Part shown: positions 42,845 through 53,000 of the stretch, in pieces
Layout: every line of letters starts with the position of its first letter
How positions within the stretch are numbered: the stretch's first letter is position 1
Assembly (NCBI RefSeq): GCF_000972495.1
Contig: NZ_LATM01000001.1
Location: 827,241-891,240 of the forward strand
Source: Hymenobacter terrenus
GTDB taxonomy: Bacteria > Bacteroidota > Bacteroidia > Cytophagales > Hymenobacteraceae
Direction: 5' to 3'
Length of the DNA stretch: 64,000 nt
Made by a program: the position numbers and the translations under genes
Notes under the pieces: model-generated
The model's input: the letters and a program-made list of their open reading frames with translations, nothing else
Databases searched by the model: none
What the model was told of the DNA's origin: nothing

Positions 42845-44170
42845 CTACTTGCTCAGGTAAGCGTGAATGCCGCGCGCTGTCAGCTTGGCTTCGGCGGCGG
42901 CGTTTACCACTTCGGCGCCGCCGTTCCAGGCGTCGCCGGAGGCGAAGTATTTAGGATTGGTGGTCTGGCCGGTGTGTGCGTTGGCGATAATGCGGCCTTT
43001 GCCATCCAGTTTCAAGCCGGGAATTAGGCTTAGGAAATTGGTTTGCTTGGCTTGTCCGGTGGCTTTAATCACCATGTCGCAGGGCTCCACGAATTCTGAG
43101 CCGGCTATTTCCGACACTTTCCCGTCCTTCGTTTCGGTGCGAATAAACTTCACACCACTCACGTAGCCGTTGCCCACAATTTCCACGGGCGCCACGTTGA
43201 AAAGGCCCTTCACTCCTACTCCTTTGGCAAGGTCGTATTCAAAGCCATAAGCGCCCATTTCGTCTTTGGCGCGGCGGTAGGCCAGAATAACTTGTTCCGC
43301 TCCCAAGCGGGAAGATTCGGAGGCGGCGTCCATGGCCGTGTTGCCGCCACCGAGAACAATGACCTTGCGGCCCACCGCCACCTCGTGGTGATGCTGACGC
43401 AATTCGGCAATGAATTCCACCGCGCCGGTGCAATTAATCTTGTCTTCGCCTGGCAGACCTAATTCACTGGTTTTACCTAGCCCGATGCCGAGGAAAATAG
43501 CGTCGTATTCATTTTCCAATTTACTTAATTCTTCTCGGGAATTAATAGGCGAATTAAAGTGCACGCGGTACCCAAATTGGGCCTGTAAATAGGCCATCTC
43601 GGCCAGGATTTCTTCGTTGGTGATTTTGTAGGGCGCGACGCCATACACCGTTAGTCCCGAAGGCTGCGCTTTCGCTTCGAATACGTCAACTTCATACCCC
43701 AGCGCGCGCAGCTCGCAGGCTGCCGAAATACCGGCCGGGCCCGCGCCAATTACCGCCACGCTTTTACCAGTTGCCGCGCCCGGCCCGAACAGTTGCTTGC
43801 CGCTTTTGATTACCTGGGTAGTGGCGTAACTCTGCAATCGGCCAATTTCAATCGGCTTGACATCCTGCAAGTTGTATACGCAAGCTCCTTCACACAATAC
43901 CTCCGTCGGGCACACCTTACCGCAGGCATTGCCGAAATAATTGGCCTCGTAAATAGTGCGCGCCGCGCCCGTTTCGTTGCCCGAATTAATCTGCCGAATA
44001 AACTGCGGAATGTCAATACCCGAGGGGCAGGCTTTGATGCACGGCGCATCGAAACAGAACAGGCAACGCGAGCTTTCGTACAGCGCCTCCGTCCGGTTCA
44101 TGTGTGGCTTGAGCTGCGCGAAATTCAGCTGGAATTCCTGCTCAGTAGTGGGGATGGAATATTCGGCCAT
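42845..44170 (-). CDS. preT: Dihydropyrimidine dehydrogenase, NAD/FAD electron-transfer subunit PreT
   Basis: A 441-residue flavoprotein related to the glutamate synthase small subunit. The N-terminal iron-sulfur domain has SSRCLFCFDAPCIKACPSGID and YFGNACGKVCPTEVLCEGAC, supplying cysteines for 4Fe-4S clusters. The FAD site is VAVIGAGPAGISAACELRAL and the NAD site VIVLGGGNTAMDAASES. It passes electrons from NADH through FAD and iron-sulfur centres to PreA. The C-terminal NPKYFASGDAWNGGAEVVNA is the usual family end block. It is the fifth gene of the operon, 138 bases ahead of preA. Confidence 0.94.
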   Translation of the reverse strand: MAEYSIPTTEQEFQLNFAQLKPHMNRTEALYESSRCLFCFDAPCIKACPSGIDIPQFIRQINSGNETGAARTIYEANYFGNACGKVCPTEVLCEGACVYNLQDVKPIEIGRLQSYATTQVIKSGKQLFGPGAATGKSVAVIGAGPAGISAACELRALGYEVDVFEAKAQPSGLTVYGVAPYKITNEEILAEMAYLQAQFGYRVHFNSPINSREELSKLENEYDAIFLGIGLGKTSELGLPGEDKINCTGAVEFIAELRQHHHEVAVGRKVIVLGGGNTAMDAASESSRLGAEQVILAYRRAKDEMGAYGFEYDLAKGVGVKGLFNVAPVEIVGNGYVSGVKFIRTETKDGKVSEIAGSEFVEPCDMVIKATGQAKQTNFLSLIPGLKLDGKGRIIANAHTGQTTNPKYFASGDAWNGGAEVVNAAAEAKLTARGIHAYLSK

Positions 44171-44209
44171 GATAAATGACGCGCGGCAAAAGCGGCACGT
44201 TTTGATGTG

Positions 44210-44293
44210 ACGCGCAGCCTTTGCTGCGCGTTGGTGGGCTGCGCTTCTTATGCACAGGATTGCCCGGATGCGAGGCGAAGCAAAGGCTTCGCC
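44210..44293. repeat. Two adjacent GC-rich hairpins between ureidopropionase and preT
   Basis: Hairpin 1: acgcgcagc (44210-44218) and gctgcgcgt (44223-44231), loop cttt. Hairpin 2: ggcgaagc (44274-44281) and gcttcgcc (44286-44293), loop aaag. The two loops are related, and hairpin 2 touches the stop codon of the upstream gene. This is a third type of palindrome in the operon. Confidence 0.75.
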
Positions 44294-45160
44294 CTACAGC
44301 TCTACCAGTTTCTCGTAGGTTTCGGGGCGGCGGTCGCGGAAGAACTGCCAGGTCGAGCGCACCTCGTCAATCATGTCGAGGTCGAACTCTGAGATGAGCA
44401 ATTCGTCATTATCCTCGCTGGCTTGGGCGAAGATTTGACCGCGCGGGTCTACGAAATAGCTGGTGCCGTAGAACTTGCCGAGGTTCCAAGGCTTCTCTTC
44501 GCCCACGCGGTTGATGCAGCCCATAAAATAGCCGTTGGCCGCCGCGTGCGCGGGTTGCTCCAGTTTCCAGAGGTACTGCGAGAGGCCAGCTACCGTGGCC
44601 GACGGGTTGTAGACGATTTCGGCGCCGTTGAGGCCCAGTACGCGGGCGCCGTCGGGGAAGTGGCGGTCGTAGCAGATGTAGACGCCTATTTTGGCGTATT
44701 TGGTTTGGAACACTGGGTAGCCCAGGTTGCCGGGCTTGAAAAAGAACTTCTCCCAGAAGCCGGAGGTGTGCGGAATGTGGTTTTTGCGGTACTTGCCGAG
44801 GTAGGTGCCGTCGGCGTCAATCACGGCGGCCGTGTTGTAGAGGAAGCCCGCGGACTCGCGCTCGTACACGGGCACAATCATCACCATGTTGTATTTCTTG
44901 GCGTATTCGGCCATGCGGTCGGTCGTGGGGCCGGGCACCGATTCGGCCGAGGCATACCAGTCTTTGTCTTGGCCGGGACAGAAATACGGGGTGTTGAAGA
45001 TTTCCTGCAAACAAAGAATCTGCACGCCTTGGCGGCCGGCTTCCTCAATCAACGGAATGTGCTTCTGCACCATGGCTTCCTTGATTTCTTCGATGGTGCC
45101 TTCGCCTTCGGTCATCGGCAAGCTCATTTGGATGAGGCCGGATTTAATAATTCTGGGCAT
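44294..45160 (-). CDS. Beta-ureidopropionase-like carbon-nitrogen hydrolase
   Basis: A 288-residue nitrilase-superfamily enzyme. Context and sequence point to N-carbamoyl-beta-alanine amidohydrolase, the third step of reductive pyrimidine degradation, giving beta-alanine, ammonia and CO2. The catalytic triad is visible: Glu in ILCLQEIFNTPYF, Lys in YRKNHIPHTSGFWEKFFF, and Cys in GVYICYDRHFPDGAR. The R in DRHFP and the GFWEKFFF block are typical of the ureidopropionase/N-carbamoylputrescine group. It lies between dihydropyrimidinase and preT, in keeping with the pathway. Confidence 0.92.
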   Translation of the reverse strand: MPRIIKSGLIQMSLPMTEGEGTIEEIKEAMVQKHIPLIEEAGRQGVQILCLQEIFNTPYFCPGQDKDWYASAESVPGPTTDRMAEYAKKYNMVMIVPVYERESAGFLYNTAAVIDADGTYLGKYRKNHIPHTSGFWEKFFFKPGNLGYPVFQTKYAKIGVYICYDRHFPDGARVLGLNGAEIVYNPSATVAGLSQYLWKLEQPAHAAANGYFMGCINRVGEEKPWNLGKFYGTSYFVDPRGQIFAQASEDNDELLISEFDLDMIDEVRSTWQFFRDRRPETYEKLVEL

Positions 45161-45203
45161 CTATGGGAATGGTTGAGTTTTGAGGGTTGAATGTTGAGTT
45201 GAA

Positions 45204-45316
45204 ATGTCATTCCGAGCGCAGCCGAGGAATCTCGCGTGCTTCCACTAATTATTGACGTTGCAACGATTGAATTACTACCACACGCGAGATTCCTCGGCTG
45301 CGCTCGGAATGACGTT
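45204..45316. repeat. Family-A palindrome variant between dihydropyrimidinase and ureidopropionase
   Basis: The left arm gtcattccgagcgcagccga starts at 45206, and the right arm tcggctgcgctcggaatgac ends at 45313. The gtcattccgag core replaces the gtcatgctgag of other copies, with the matching change in the other arm, so pairing is retained. It contains the family-wide gattgaattactaccacacgc loop sequence. Confidence 0.85.
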
Positions 45317-45346
45317 CTGAAGTGAATGGCGGGCTGCTTTTTTGTT

Positions 45347-46723
45347 CTAGAAGTTCGTTTTGCCACGCTTGATGAATTGCCCGTAGCCTTTGGCAACTTT
45401 GGCCTCTCCGGCTGCTACGGCCACTTTTCCACGCAGCAGCACGGTATCAATCTTGCCGGTCAGTTCCCAGCCTTCGTAAGCGGAGTAGTCGCAATTCATG
45501 TGGTGCGTCGCGGCCGAAATCGTGTGTTTTTTGTTTGGGTCAAACACCACTAAATCAGCATCGGCGCCAATGCTGATGGTGCCTTTGCGCGGGAACATGC
45601 CGAAGATTTTTGCGGCGTTGGTGGACGTTACTTCTACGAACTTATTCAAGGTTATTTTCCCCTTGTTAACACCTTCGGAAAATAGCAGTTCCATGCGGTG
45701 CTCGATGGCCGGGTGGCCGTTCGGAATTTTCGAAAAGTCGTCCTTGCCCATGAGCTTTTGCGCCCACATAAACGGGCAATGGTCGGTGCCCACCACGTTC
45801 ACCAAGCCTTGGTTCAGGCCGGCCCAAAGGGTGGCTTGGTCCTTCTTCTCCCGCAACGGCGGCGACATCACGACCTTGGCGCCGTTGGCTTCGTCTTCGT
45901 ACAGCGAGGCATCGAGCAGCAGGTATTGAATGCAAGTCTCGACCAGCACCCGCTGGTTGCGCTCGGTGGCGCGGCGCACCTGGTTGAGGGCGCCCTCGCA
46001 GGTGAGGTGCACGATGTAGGCATTCACGCCGGTGTAGTTGGCGATGTCAGCAAAGCGACCGGACGCTTCTGCCTCAGTTACTTCGGGCTGTGAGAGGTAG
46101 TGATAGAGCGGCGTGAGTTTGCCCTGGGCCCGGTGCTGGGCAATGAGCGTGTCAATCATGTCGCCGTTGGTGGCATGGGCCGTCACGAGGCCGCCGTGCT
46201 GCTTCACTTCCTGCATGAGGCCCACCATTTGGGCGTCGTCAATCATGAGTGCGCCCTTGTAGGCCATGAAGGTTTTGAAGGACGTAATGCCTTCGGCAAT
46301 CATGTCTTTGATTTCCTCCTTGGTGCTGGGGTTGAAGTCCGTCACGGCCATGTGGAAACTGTAGTCGCCTACGGCGTTGCCGGTGGCGCGGCCGCTCCAT
46401 TCTTCAAAGGCAGCGCGCAAGGAATTACCTTGCTTTTGCAGGATGAAATCGATGACGGTGGTGGTGCCGCCGTGCAGCGCGGCGCGGGTGCCGGTTTCGT
46501 ACGTGTCGGAGCTGAAGGTGCCCATGAACGGCATTTCCAGGTGCACATGCGGATCGATGCCGCCGGGCACAATGGTTTTGCCGGTGCAATCCAGGACTTC
46601 GGTGTCAGCGGGACCGGTCAGGTTGCGGCCGATAGCGGCGATGGTTTCGCCATCAATCAGAATATCGCAAACCGCGTCGGAATCGGCGGTGACGACGCGG
46701 GCGTTTTTTAGGAGGAGGGGCAT
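45347..46723 (-). CDS. hydA: Dihydropyrimidinase
   Basis: A 458-residue cyclic amidohydrolase that opens dihydrouracil or dihydrothymine to the N-carbamoyl beta-amino acid. The binuclear metal site includes HVH in GGIDPHVHLEMPFMG, the carboxylated lysine in TSFKTFMAYKGAL, and His in LVTAHATNGD. The AIEHRMELLFSEGVNKGK and NAAKIFGMFPRKGTISIGAD blocks are standard for bacterial dihydropyrimidinase (hydantoinase family). It could also act on hydantoins, but the full neighbourhood supports the pyrimidine role. Third gene of the operon. Confidence 0.94.
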   Translation of the reverse strand: MPLLLKNARVVTADSDAVCDILIDGETIAAIGRNLTGPADTEVLDCTGKTIVPGGIDPHVHLEMPFMGTFSSDTYETGTRAALHGGTTTVIDFILQKQGNSLRAAFEEWSGRATGNAVGDYSFHMAVTDFNPSTKEEIKDMIAEGITSFKTFMAYKGALMIDDAQMVGLMQEVKQHGGLVTAHATNGDMIDTLIAQHRAQGKLTPLYHYLSQPEVTEAEASGRFADIANYTGVNAYIVHLTCEGALNQVRRATERNQRVLVETCIQYLLLDASLYEDEANGAKVVMSPPLREKKDQATLWAGLNQGLVNVVGTDHCPFMWAQKLMGKDDFSKIPNGHPAIEHRMELLFSEGVNKGKITLNKFVEVTSTNAAKIFGMFPRKGTISIGADADLVVFDPNKKHTISAATHHMNCDYSAYEGWELTGKIDTVLLRGKVAVAAGEAKVAKGYGQFIKRGKTNF

Positions 46724-46735
46724 GTTCTGGCGAGA

Positions 46736-46864
46736 AACCTCACCCCCGGCCCCTCTCTCCAGGAAAGGGGAGCCACGGTGGCGTGGGAGTGCGGTTTTAA
46801 TTGACTATGAGCGTAAAAGTCGTTAGCCCCCTCTCTCTTTTGGAGAGGGGCCGGGGGTGAGGTT
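46736..46864. repeat. Family-B inverted repeat between aminotransferase and dihydropyrimidinase
   Basis: Arms aacctcacccccggcccctc (from 46736) and gaggggccgggggtgaggtt (to 46864) are reverse complements over about 24 bases. The inner part is diverged, with another C/G-rich pairing segment near 46761-46775 and 46826-46840. It is related to the element at 9124-9302. Confidence 0.8.
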
Positions 46865-46876
46865 CCGGGCGTGAGG

Positions 46877-48229
46877 CTAATGTACGTGAGCGTCCGCAAT
46901 GCGGAGGGCTTCGGAAATGATGGCCAAGCCTTCTTCAATTTCTTCCTTGGTAATGGTAAGCGGCGGGCAGATGAAAATGTAGCTCCAGCGCACAAAGGTG
47001 TACATGCCCAGCTCACGAATTTTGGCGGCGACCTGGTTCATCACGGCCATTTGGTCGTTGGTGGCGTTCCAAGGGGCCATGGGTTCTTTGGTGTTGCGGT
47101 TCTTCACCAGCTCCAGGCAGCCGAAAAGGCCGGTGTTGCGCCAGTCGCCGATGCTGGGGTGCTCGCCCATCAGGTCGCAGATGCGGGCGTCCATGTACTT
47201 GCCCATTTCCACGGTGTTTTCGAGCAGGTTATCCGACTCGTAGATGTCGAGCACGGCCACGGCGGCGGCGCAGGACACGGGATGCGCCGAATAAGTCAGC
47301 CCCAACGGCAGCGGTTTGTCGTCGAAAGACTTGGCGATTTTCTCATCCACCATCACGGCGCCCAGCGGCAGGTAGCCGGCGGTGATGCCCTTAGCCATAC
47401 ACATGACGTCAACCTTCACGCCGTGGTGGTCGGAGCCGAACCACTTGCCGGTGCGGCCAAAACCGCTCATCACCTCATCGGCCACCAGCAGAATGCCGTG
47501 CTTGTCGCAGATTTCGCGGATGAGCGTCCAGTAGCCGGGCGGGTACTTGATGCAGCCCGACGTACCCGATTCCCCTTCCAGAATGATGGCCGCCACGCTG
47601 CCGGGGTTCTCGTAGCCGATGATGCGCTCCATGGCATCGGCGGCGCGCTGGGCGCACTGCTCGGGCGTTTCGGAGTACCACGGGCAGCGGTAGAAGTAGG
47701 GATTTTCGACGTGCACGACGTTGGGCATGGCTTGGCTATCCACGGCAAACCGACGCGGGTCGCCGCCTGCGCTCATGGCGCCGTAGCTGGCCCCGTGAAA
47801 CGATTGGTACAGCGTCACAATCTTGTGCCGGCCGGTGTAAATCCGGGCCAGCTTGATGGCGTTTTCAATGGCCTCGGCCCCGCCCAATGTGAAGAAGGCT
47901 TTGGTGAGATTGGGCGCCGTGATTTCCGCCAGCTTGCGGCCGAGGTCGCCGCGGGCCTTGGTAATCATGCCGGGGTACACGTAGCTCAGCTCGCGCATTT
48001 GGGCGGCCACGGCTTCGGTCACGCGCTGGTCGCCGTGGCCGATGTTCACGTTCATCAACTGCGAGGAGAAGTCGATGTAGCGCTTGCCGTCGCGGTCCCA
48101 CAGGTACACACCCTCGGCCCGCTCGGCGTTGATGGGGTTCAGGCCCGTTTGCTTCGACCACGAAAACAGGGTGTAATCGAGGTTGTCGTGCAGGATTTGG
48201 TCTTTGTCGAGGTCGAAGGTGGTTTCCAT
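46877..48229 (-). CDS. Class III omega-aminotransferase (beta-alanine or 3-aminoisobutyrate transaminase)
   Basis: A 450-residue PLP-dependent enzyme of the class III aminotransferases. YLWDRDGKRYIDFSSQLMNV opens the domain, LGGAEAIENAIKLAR binds phosphate, LLVADEVMSGFGRTGKW carries the PLP-pyridine Asp, and the Schiff-base lysine is in MCMAKGITAGYLPLG. In this operon the likely reaction is beta-alanine (or 3-aminoisobutyrate) to malonate semialdehyde (or methylmalonate semialdehyde), feeding the dehydrogenase upstream. Second gene of the operon; spacers on both sides contain palindromes. Confidence 0.92.
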   Translation of the reverse strand: METTFDLDKDQILHDNLDYTLFSWSKQTGLNPINAERAEGVYLWDRDGKRYIDFSSQLMNVNIGHGDQRVTEAVAAQMRELSYVYPGMITKARGDLGRKLAEITAPNLTKAFFTLGGAEAIENAIKLARIYTGRHKIVTLYQSFHGASYGAMSAGGDPRRFAVDSQAMPNVVHVENPYFYRCPWYSETPEQCAQRAADAMERIIGYENPGSVAAIILEGESGTSGCIKYPPGYWTLIREICDKHGILLVADEVMSGFGRTGKWFGSDHHGVKVDVMCMAKGITAGYLPLGAVMVDEKIAKSFDDKPLPLGLTYSAHPVSCAAAVAVLDIYESDNLLENTVEMGKYMDARICDLMGEHPSIGDWRNTGLFGCLELVKNRNTKEPMAPWNATNDQMAVMNQVAAKIRELGMYTFVRWSYIFICPPLTITKEEIEEGLAIISEALRIADAHVH

Positions 48230-48245
48230 GGTGGTGATACTATTA

Positions 48246-48344
48246 GAACGTCATGCTGAGCGCAGCCGAGGCATCTCGCTCCCGTCGCCGGCCGATTGAG
48301 TTAGTGACAGTACGCGAGATGCCTCGGCTGCGCTCGGCATGACG
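48246..48344. repeat. Family-A palindrome between mmsA and aminotransferase genes
   Basis: The left arm gaacgtcatgctgagcgcag starts at 48246, and the right arm tgcgctcggcatgacg ends at 48344; they pair over about 30 bases with one mismatch. The loop is more GC-rich than in the other copies. Confidence 0.85.
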
Positions 48345-48359
48345 GGCTTTTATAACCGT

Positions 48360-49832
48360 TTAACTCATCCAGTTTACTCGCGACTCAGGGTTCCATTTCG
48401 TCGTGGTTTTCTTGAGCTGCGTCCAGAATTCAATGGAGCTTTTGCCCGTGATGTCGCAAGCGCCGAATTTAGACTCATTCCAGCCACCGAAGGAGAAGGG
48501 CTCGCGGGGCACGGGCACGCCGATGTTCACGCCAATCATGCCGGCGTTGGCGTGGTCCATGACGTAGCGGGCGTTGCTGCCGCTGCTGGTGAACACGGCG
48601 GCGGCGTTGCCGTAGTTACTGGCGTTTTCGATGGCTAGGGCCTCGTCCAGGGTACTGGTGCGCAGGATGGCGAGCACCGGGCCGAATACCTCTTCCTGGG
48701 CGATGCGCATGTCGGGCGTCACGTAGTCGATGACGGTGGCGCCCACGTAATAGCCGTCTTCGTGTCCGGGCACCACGGCGTTGCGGCCGTCGAGTAGGAC
48801 TTTGGCGCCGGCGGCTTCGGCCTCGGTGATGTGCTGTTCGATGCGCGCCTTGGCTTCCTTGCTGATGACGGAGCCGAGGTTCTGGCCGGCCACGATTTTG
48901 CGGGCTTCTTCCACGATTTTGGCCACGATGTCGTCCACGGGCCCCACGCCGACCATGGTGGAGCCGGCCATGCAGCGCTGGCCCGCGCAGCCTGACATGC
49001 TGGCGGCTACGTTCGAGGCCGTCATGTCGGGGTGGGCGTCGGGCAGCACCATCAGGTGGTTTTTGGCGCCGCCGAGGGCCACGCAGCGCTTGAGGTTGCT
49101 GGTGGCGCGGATGTACACGACTTTGGCGATTTTGGTCGAACCCACGAAAGACACGGCTTGGATGTGGGGATGGTCGCAAATGGCTTCCACGATTTCTCGG
49201 TCGCCGTTCACGATGTTGAGCACGCCGTCGGGCAGGCCGGCTTCCTTTAGCAGCTCGGCGATTTTGACGGCGCTCAGCGGCACTTGCTCCGAGGGCTTCA
49301 GAATCATGGTGTTGCCGAGCACGAGGGCATTCGGGATGGTCCAGTGCGGCACCATGTTGGGGAAGTTGAACGGGGCGATGCTGGCCACCACGCCCAGCGG
49401 CTTGCGCTCGGCGCGAGCCTCGACGCCCTTGCTCACTTCCAGGAATTCGCCCTGAATGAGTTGCGGCATGGAGCAGGCAAACTCGGTCAGCTCGATGGCT
49501 TTCTCGACTTCGGCGCGGGCCTCGTCCAGGGTCTTGCCGTTCTCTTCGCGCACCAAGTCGGCCAAGGCTTTTATGTCGCGCTCCAGGAAGGTTTTGTAGC
49601 GGTAGAAAATCTGTACCCGCTCCTTGATGGGCGTGGCAGCCCAGGCTGGGAAAGCCGCTTTAGCCGCTTGCACGGCGGCATCGAGAGCGGCGGCGTTGCT
49701 CAAAGGCACCGTGGAAATCAGTGCTCCATTTAGCGGGCTGAATACGTCCAGGGTAGCGGTGCTGGAGTCATCGGCAGGTCGGCCAGCTACGTAGTTGCGA
49801 ATGGGCGGATACTTCAATGTTTGGACTTCCAT
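48360..49832 (-). CDS. mmsA: CoA-acylating (methyl)malonate-semialdehyde dehydrogenase
   Basis: A 490-residue aldehyde dehydrogenase. This branch makes acetyl-CoA from malonate semialdehyde or propionyl-CoA from methylmalonate semialdehyde with release of CO2. Family blocks include NFPNMVPHWTIPNALVLGNT, FVGSTKIAKVVYIRA, GGAKNHLMVLPDAHPD and the catalytic Cys in SGCAGQRCMAGS. VNIGVPVPREPFSFGGWNES near the end is characteristic of MmsA. It is the first gene of the operon and completes the pathway from uracil or thymine to central metabolism. Confidence 0.94.
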   Translation of the reverse strand: MEVQTLKYPPIRNYVAGRPADDSSTATLDVFSPLNGALISTVPLSNAAALDAAVQAAKAAFPAWAATPIKERVQIFYRYKTFLERDIKALADLVREENGKTLDEARAEVEKAIELTEFACSMPQLIQGEFLEVSKGVEARAERKPLGVVASIAPFNFPNMVPHWTIPNALVLGNTMILKPSEQVPLSAVKIAELLKEAGLPDGVLNIVNGDREIVEAICDHPHIQAVSFVGSTKIAKVVYIRATSNLKRCVALGGAKNHLMVLPDAHPDMTASNVAASMSGCAGQRCMAGSTMVGVGPVDDIVAKIVEEARKIVAGQNLGSVISKEAKARIEQHITEAEAAGAKVLLDGRNAVVPGHEDGYYVGATVIDYVTPDMRIAQEEVFGPVLAILRTSTLDEALAIENASNYGNAAAVFTSSGSNARYVMDHANAGMIGVNIGVPVPREPFSFGGWNESKFGACDITGKSSIEFWTQLKKTTTKWNPESRVNWMS

Positions 49833-50063
49833 ATTACCGTAATATTAAGCGGAGCGCAAGCTAAGCGTTTTGCGGCGGCTGATACGACTGAGTGGTCGGT
49901 AAATTTATTGTTTTTTGAGGAGCAAGCCCGAAAAAGCAACAAGCCGCTGGCAATTGCGAAACGCAACGACCAACGGCCTGCAAACACCGAGCACCAAAAC
50001 TACTTGAAGGACTGCGCTTAATCAGCCACAAAGAGCCGCCGTCTTCTTCCAGGTTCGCTCCTT

Positions 50064-53000
50064 TTATTCTTTTACTATCCGGCGATTTTCTACGCCCTCG
50101 GCACTGCTCACATTGAGCAAATACACGCCTTTACTTAACGTGCTCAGGTCCAGCACCCGTCGAGTGCTGCCAGCGCCGACAGTTAGCCGCTGCATTACCG
50201 CACCGCGCAAGGCTCTGATAGTGAGCACATGCGTACCAGTGCCCCGCAGCTCGACCGTGAGCAGGTTTGTGACGGGGTTCGGGTAAGCATCCCCTACTAC
50301 GCGGCCGGTGGCGGGGGTAGTTGCCAGAGCGCGGGCGGCACAGGCCACACCAGCCGTGTAGCTGTGGGGGGTTGCACTGGAGTTCCGCTCAACGGCGCCC
50401 GTACCTACGCGGTAGGTGAAGTAGAACGACAGTGTCGTGCCAGCAGTTTGGGGCTGCGAGAATACAAAGTCGGAGCCCGAAGCCGTCATCGGATAGCCAG
50501 CGTAAGCCGTGGCTGAACCTGCTTTGATGTAGATGAGAGCCAGGCTGCTGCCCGCGATGGGCGCCTGCGGCACAAACTTCCAGTTCGCCATACCGGCCGT
50601 GGTAGACACCTGGTAAACGTAGTCGCCATTGGCCACTGTGCCGGAGCAGACGCCGCTACCAGTGCCACCAGTTGCGAGCGTACCGTATACTTCCAGCTCA
50701 TATAGCGAGTAGCCATTTAACGTGCCCCGGGCGGTACCATTTATCCGCACGTAGCGGCCCGAGCCGGCGAGGCCAGTGTGGTCGTTCACCAGCGCCGTGT
50801 TGCCGGTCACTGATTTGATGGTGGTCCAGACGAGGGCATCAGGTGAAAGCTGAACCTGGTAGTCGCGGCCATAGGCAGCTTCCCAGGTCAGCTTGACTTG
50901 CGACACGTTGTAGCTAGCACCCAGGTCCACGTAAATCCATTGCTGGTCGGTGGAAGCGCTGGCCCAATGGGTGTTGAGGTTACCGTCTACCGCAGCCGAA
51001 TTGGGTACGTCCGCGCCTTTTGTCGACGACACGTAGGTAGGCTGGTTCAGAGCCAAGTTGGTAGCTCCAGCGGGCGGGCCCGCAACCGTGATGCTGACAG
51101 CGGCCGACGCGGTAACGGCGCCAGCGTTGTCGGTGGCTTTGGCCGTGAGGGCATAGGTACCTGCCGCTACCCCAGCCCACGTGTAAGTGTACGGGCTGCT
51201 GGTGGCGGTACCTAGCAAGGCTGTGCCATTGAAGAACTCGACCTTCGACACGGTACCGTCAGCATCGGCGGCAGTGGCGCCGAGCGTGATGCTGGCGGGC
51301 GCATTATAGCTGGCGCCGGCCGTTGGCGAGGTCAGACTCACGGTTGGGGACGTATTGGTCAACGGGGGCGTCCCTACCTTATTGAGGCTACGAATATTAT
51401 CGAGATAATAAACATCTGCCGTGGTTGAATTAGGAGCGAGCAGGAACACCAGCCGGTCCACACTGGCATCGGACGTGCTAGCATCGGGAGTGCTGGCGTA
51501 GGTGAAGGTCAGGGTTTGCCAGGTATTGGGCTGCTTCACGGAGGCTTGGTAGATGCTGTGACGACCGGCGGGGTAGTTGCCGGGTAAGGACGCCGCGCTG
51601 CTCTCCAACTGGCACGATATTACCGTGCCGGCTGGGGCGGTAGTATACACGTCCATCGCAAATACTTTGTCGCCGGTTTTGAAGGCGCTGCCATCTTTTA
51701 TCGCGGCGGTGCCGAAGGACAATACATCGTAGGTGGCTGTAGCTTTCCGGGTGTATTTGGCCACGTGGGCCGACGTATTCACGCCCCCGGCGGCGGGGTT
51801 AGGCTCGGTGGCCTGGTAGCCGCCATCGGAGCTGAGGTAGGTGATATTGTGGGTTGCCTCGTAGTCTTCAAACATCGTTCCGGCCGTGTAAGTAGGGTCC
51901 GCCACCCGCTTAGCCACCCGCACGTTGTCGATATAGTACGTGTTGGCAGTCATTGTATTCCCATTGAACAAGAACGCCAGTTGGTCGATGGCCACATTGG
52001 CGGTACCGGCATCAGGCGCGGTGTCGAGCACCAACGTCAGCGTTTCCCACTGGTTTTGCTTAGTGGTGGTTACCAGGTAAGTGCTGTTGCGTCCACTTGG
52101 ATAAGAGCCGGCGGCTAAAGCTTTGTTTTGCAGATTAATCCGTACCGAAGTGCCCACCGACGCGTCAGTATACAGGTCGACCTGCAACTGGTAGGTTTGG
52201 TCCTTGAACTTACCGGCGTCGACGATAACACTGCCTGGGGCGCCGGCCGTAAAAAACAGCACATCATACTGCTGAGTACTGTTGCGCAAATACTTAGCCA
52301 CGCGGGCCGAGGAATTTACGCCCGTAGCTGAGGGGTTGGTAACGTCCGGGGTATAGGTGCCGTTGGTGAGGGCCGGGTCGAAGGTGAGACGACTGGTACC
52401 GTCGTAATTCTCCAGCACATCGGTAGCCACAATGGGCGGGGTGGGCTGCGCTTTCACCAGCACATTGTCGAAGTAAAAGGTATTCGCTGTCTTAATGCCC
52501 GGCTCAAACAGGAACACTACATTGTCGATAGAAAAGATGTTGGTGCCGGCGTCGATGGTCTGCTCGTAGCTAAATTCCAGGGTTTCCCAGGCATTTCGCC
52601 GGGTAGTATAGGCTTTGTAAGCGCTATGTCGGCCGCTGGGGTAATTGATGGGAGTTGTTACCTGGCTGTTCTCAAACTGCATGGTGACGCGGCTGCCCAC
52701 CGGGGCGCTGGAATACACGTCGACGTACAGCTTTTTACGGCCCGCTGCGAAGTCGTTGGCATTGCCCACCTTGAGGCCGCGCACGTACATCACGTCGTAT
52801 TGCTCCGAGGGGTTGCGCACGTACTTGCCCACTTGGGCCGAGGTGTTGGGCGCGGTGCCGTCGGGATTGGCTACGGCCTCGGTGAGGGTGCCAGTGCGGG
52901 TGCCGTAGGTCAGCGAGCGGTTGGCCTGAAAGTCTTCGTATACTTGCTCCACTTGAAGGGGAGCGCTAATGGACACGGCTTTAGCATAGGTATTAGTGAC

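Noticed and set aside
46871..48259. 462-codon plus-strand open frame across the aminotransferase
   Set aside because: It mirrors the aminotransferase almost exactly and encodes no recognisable protein.
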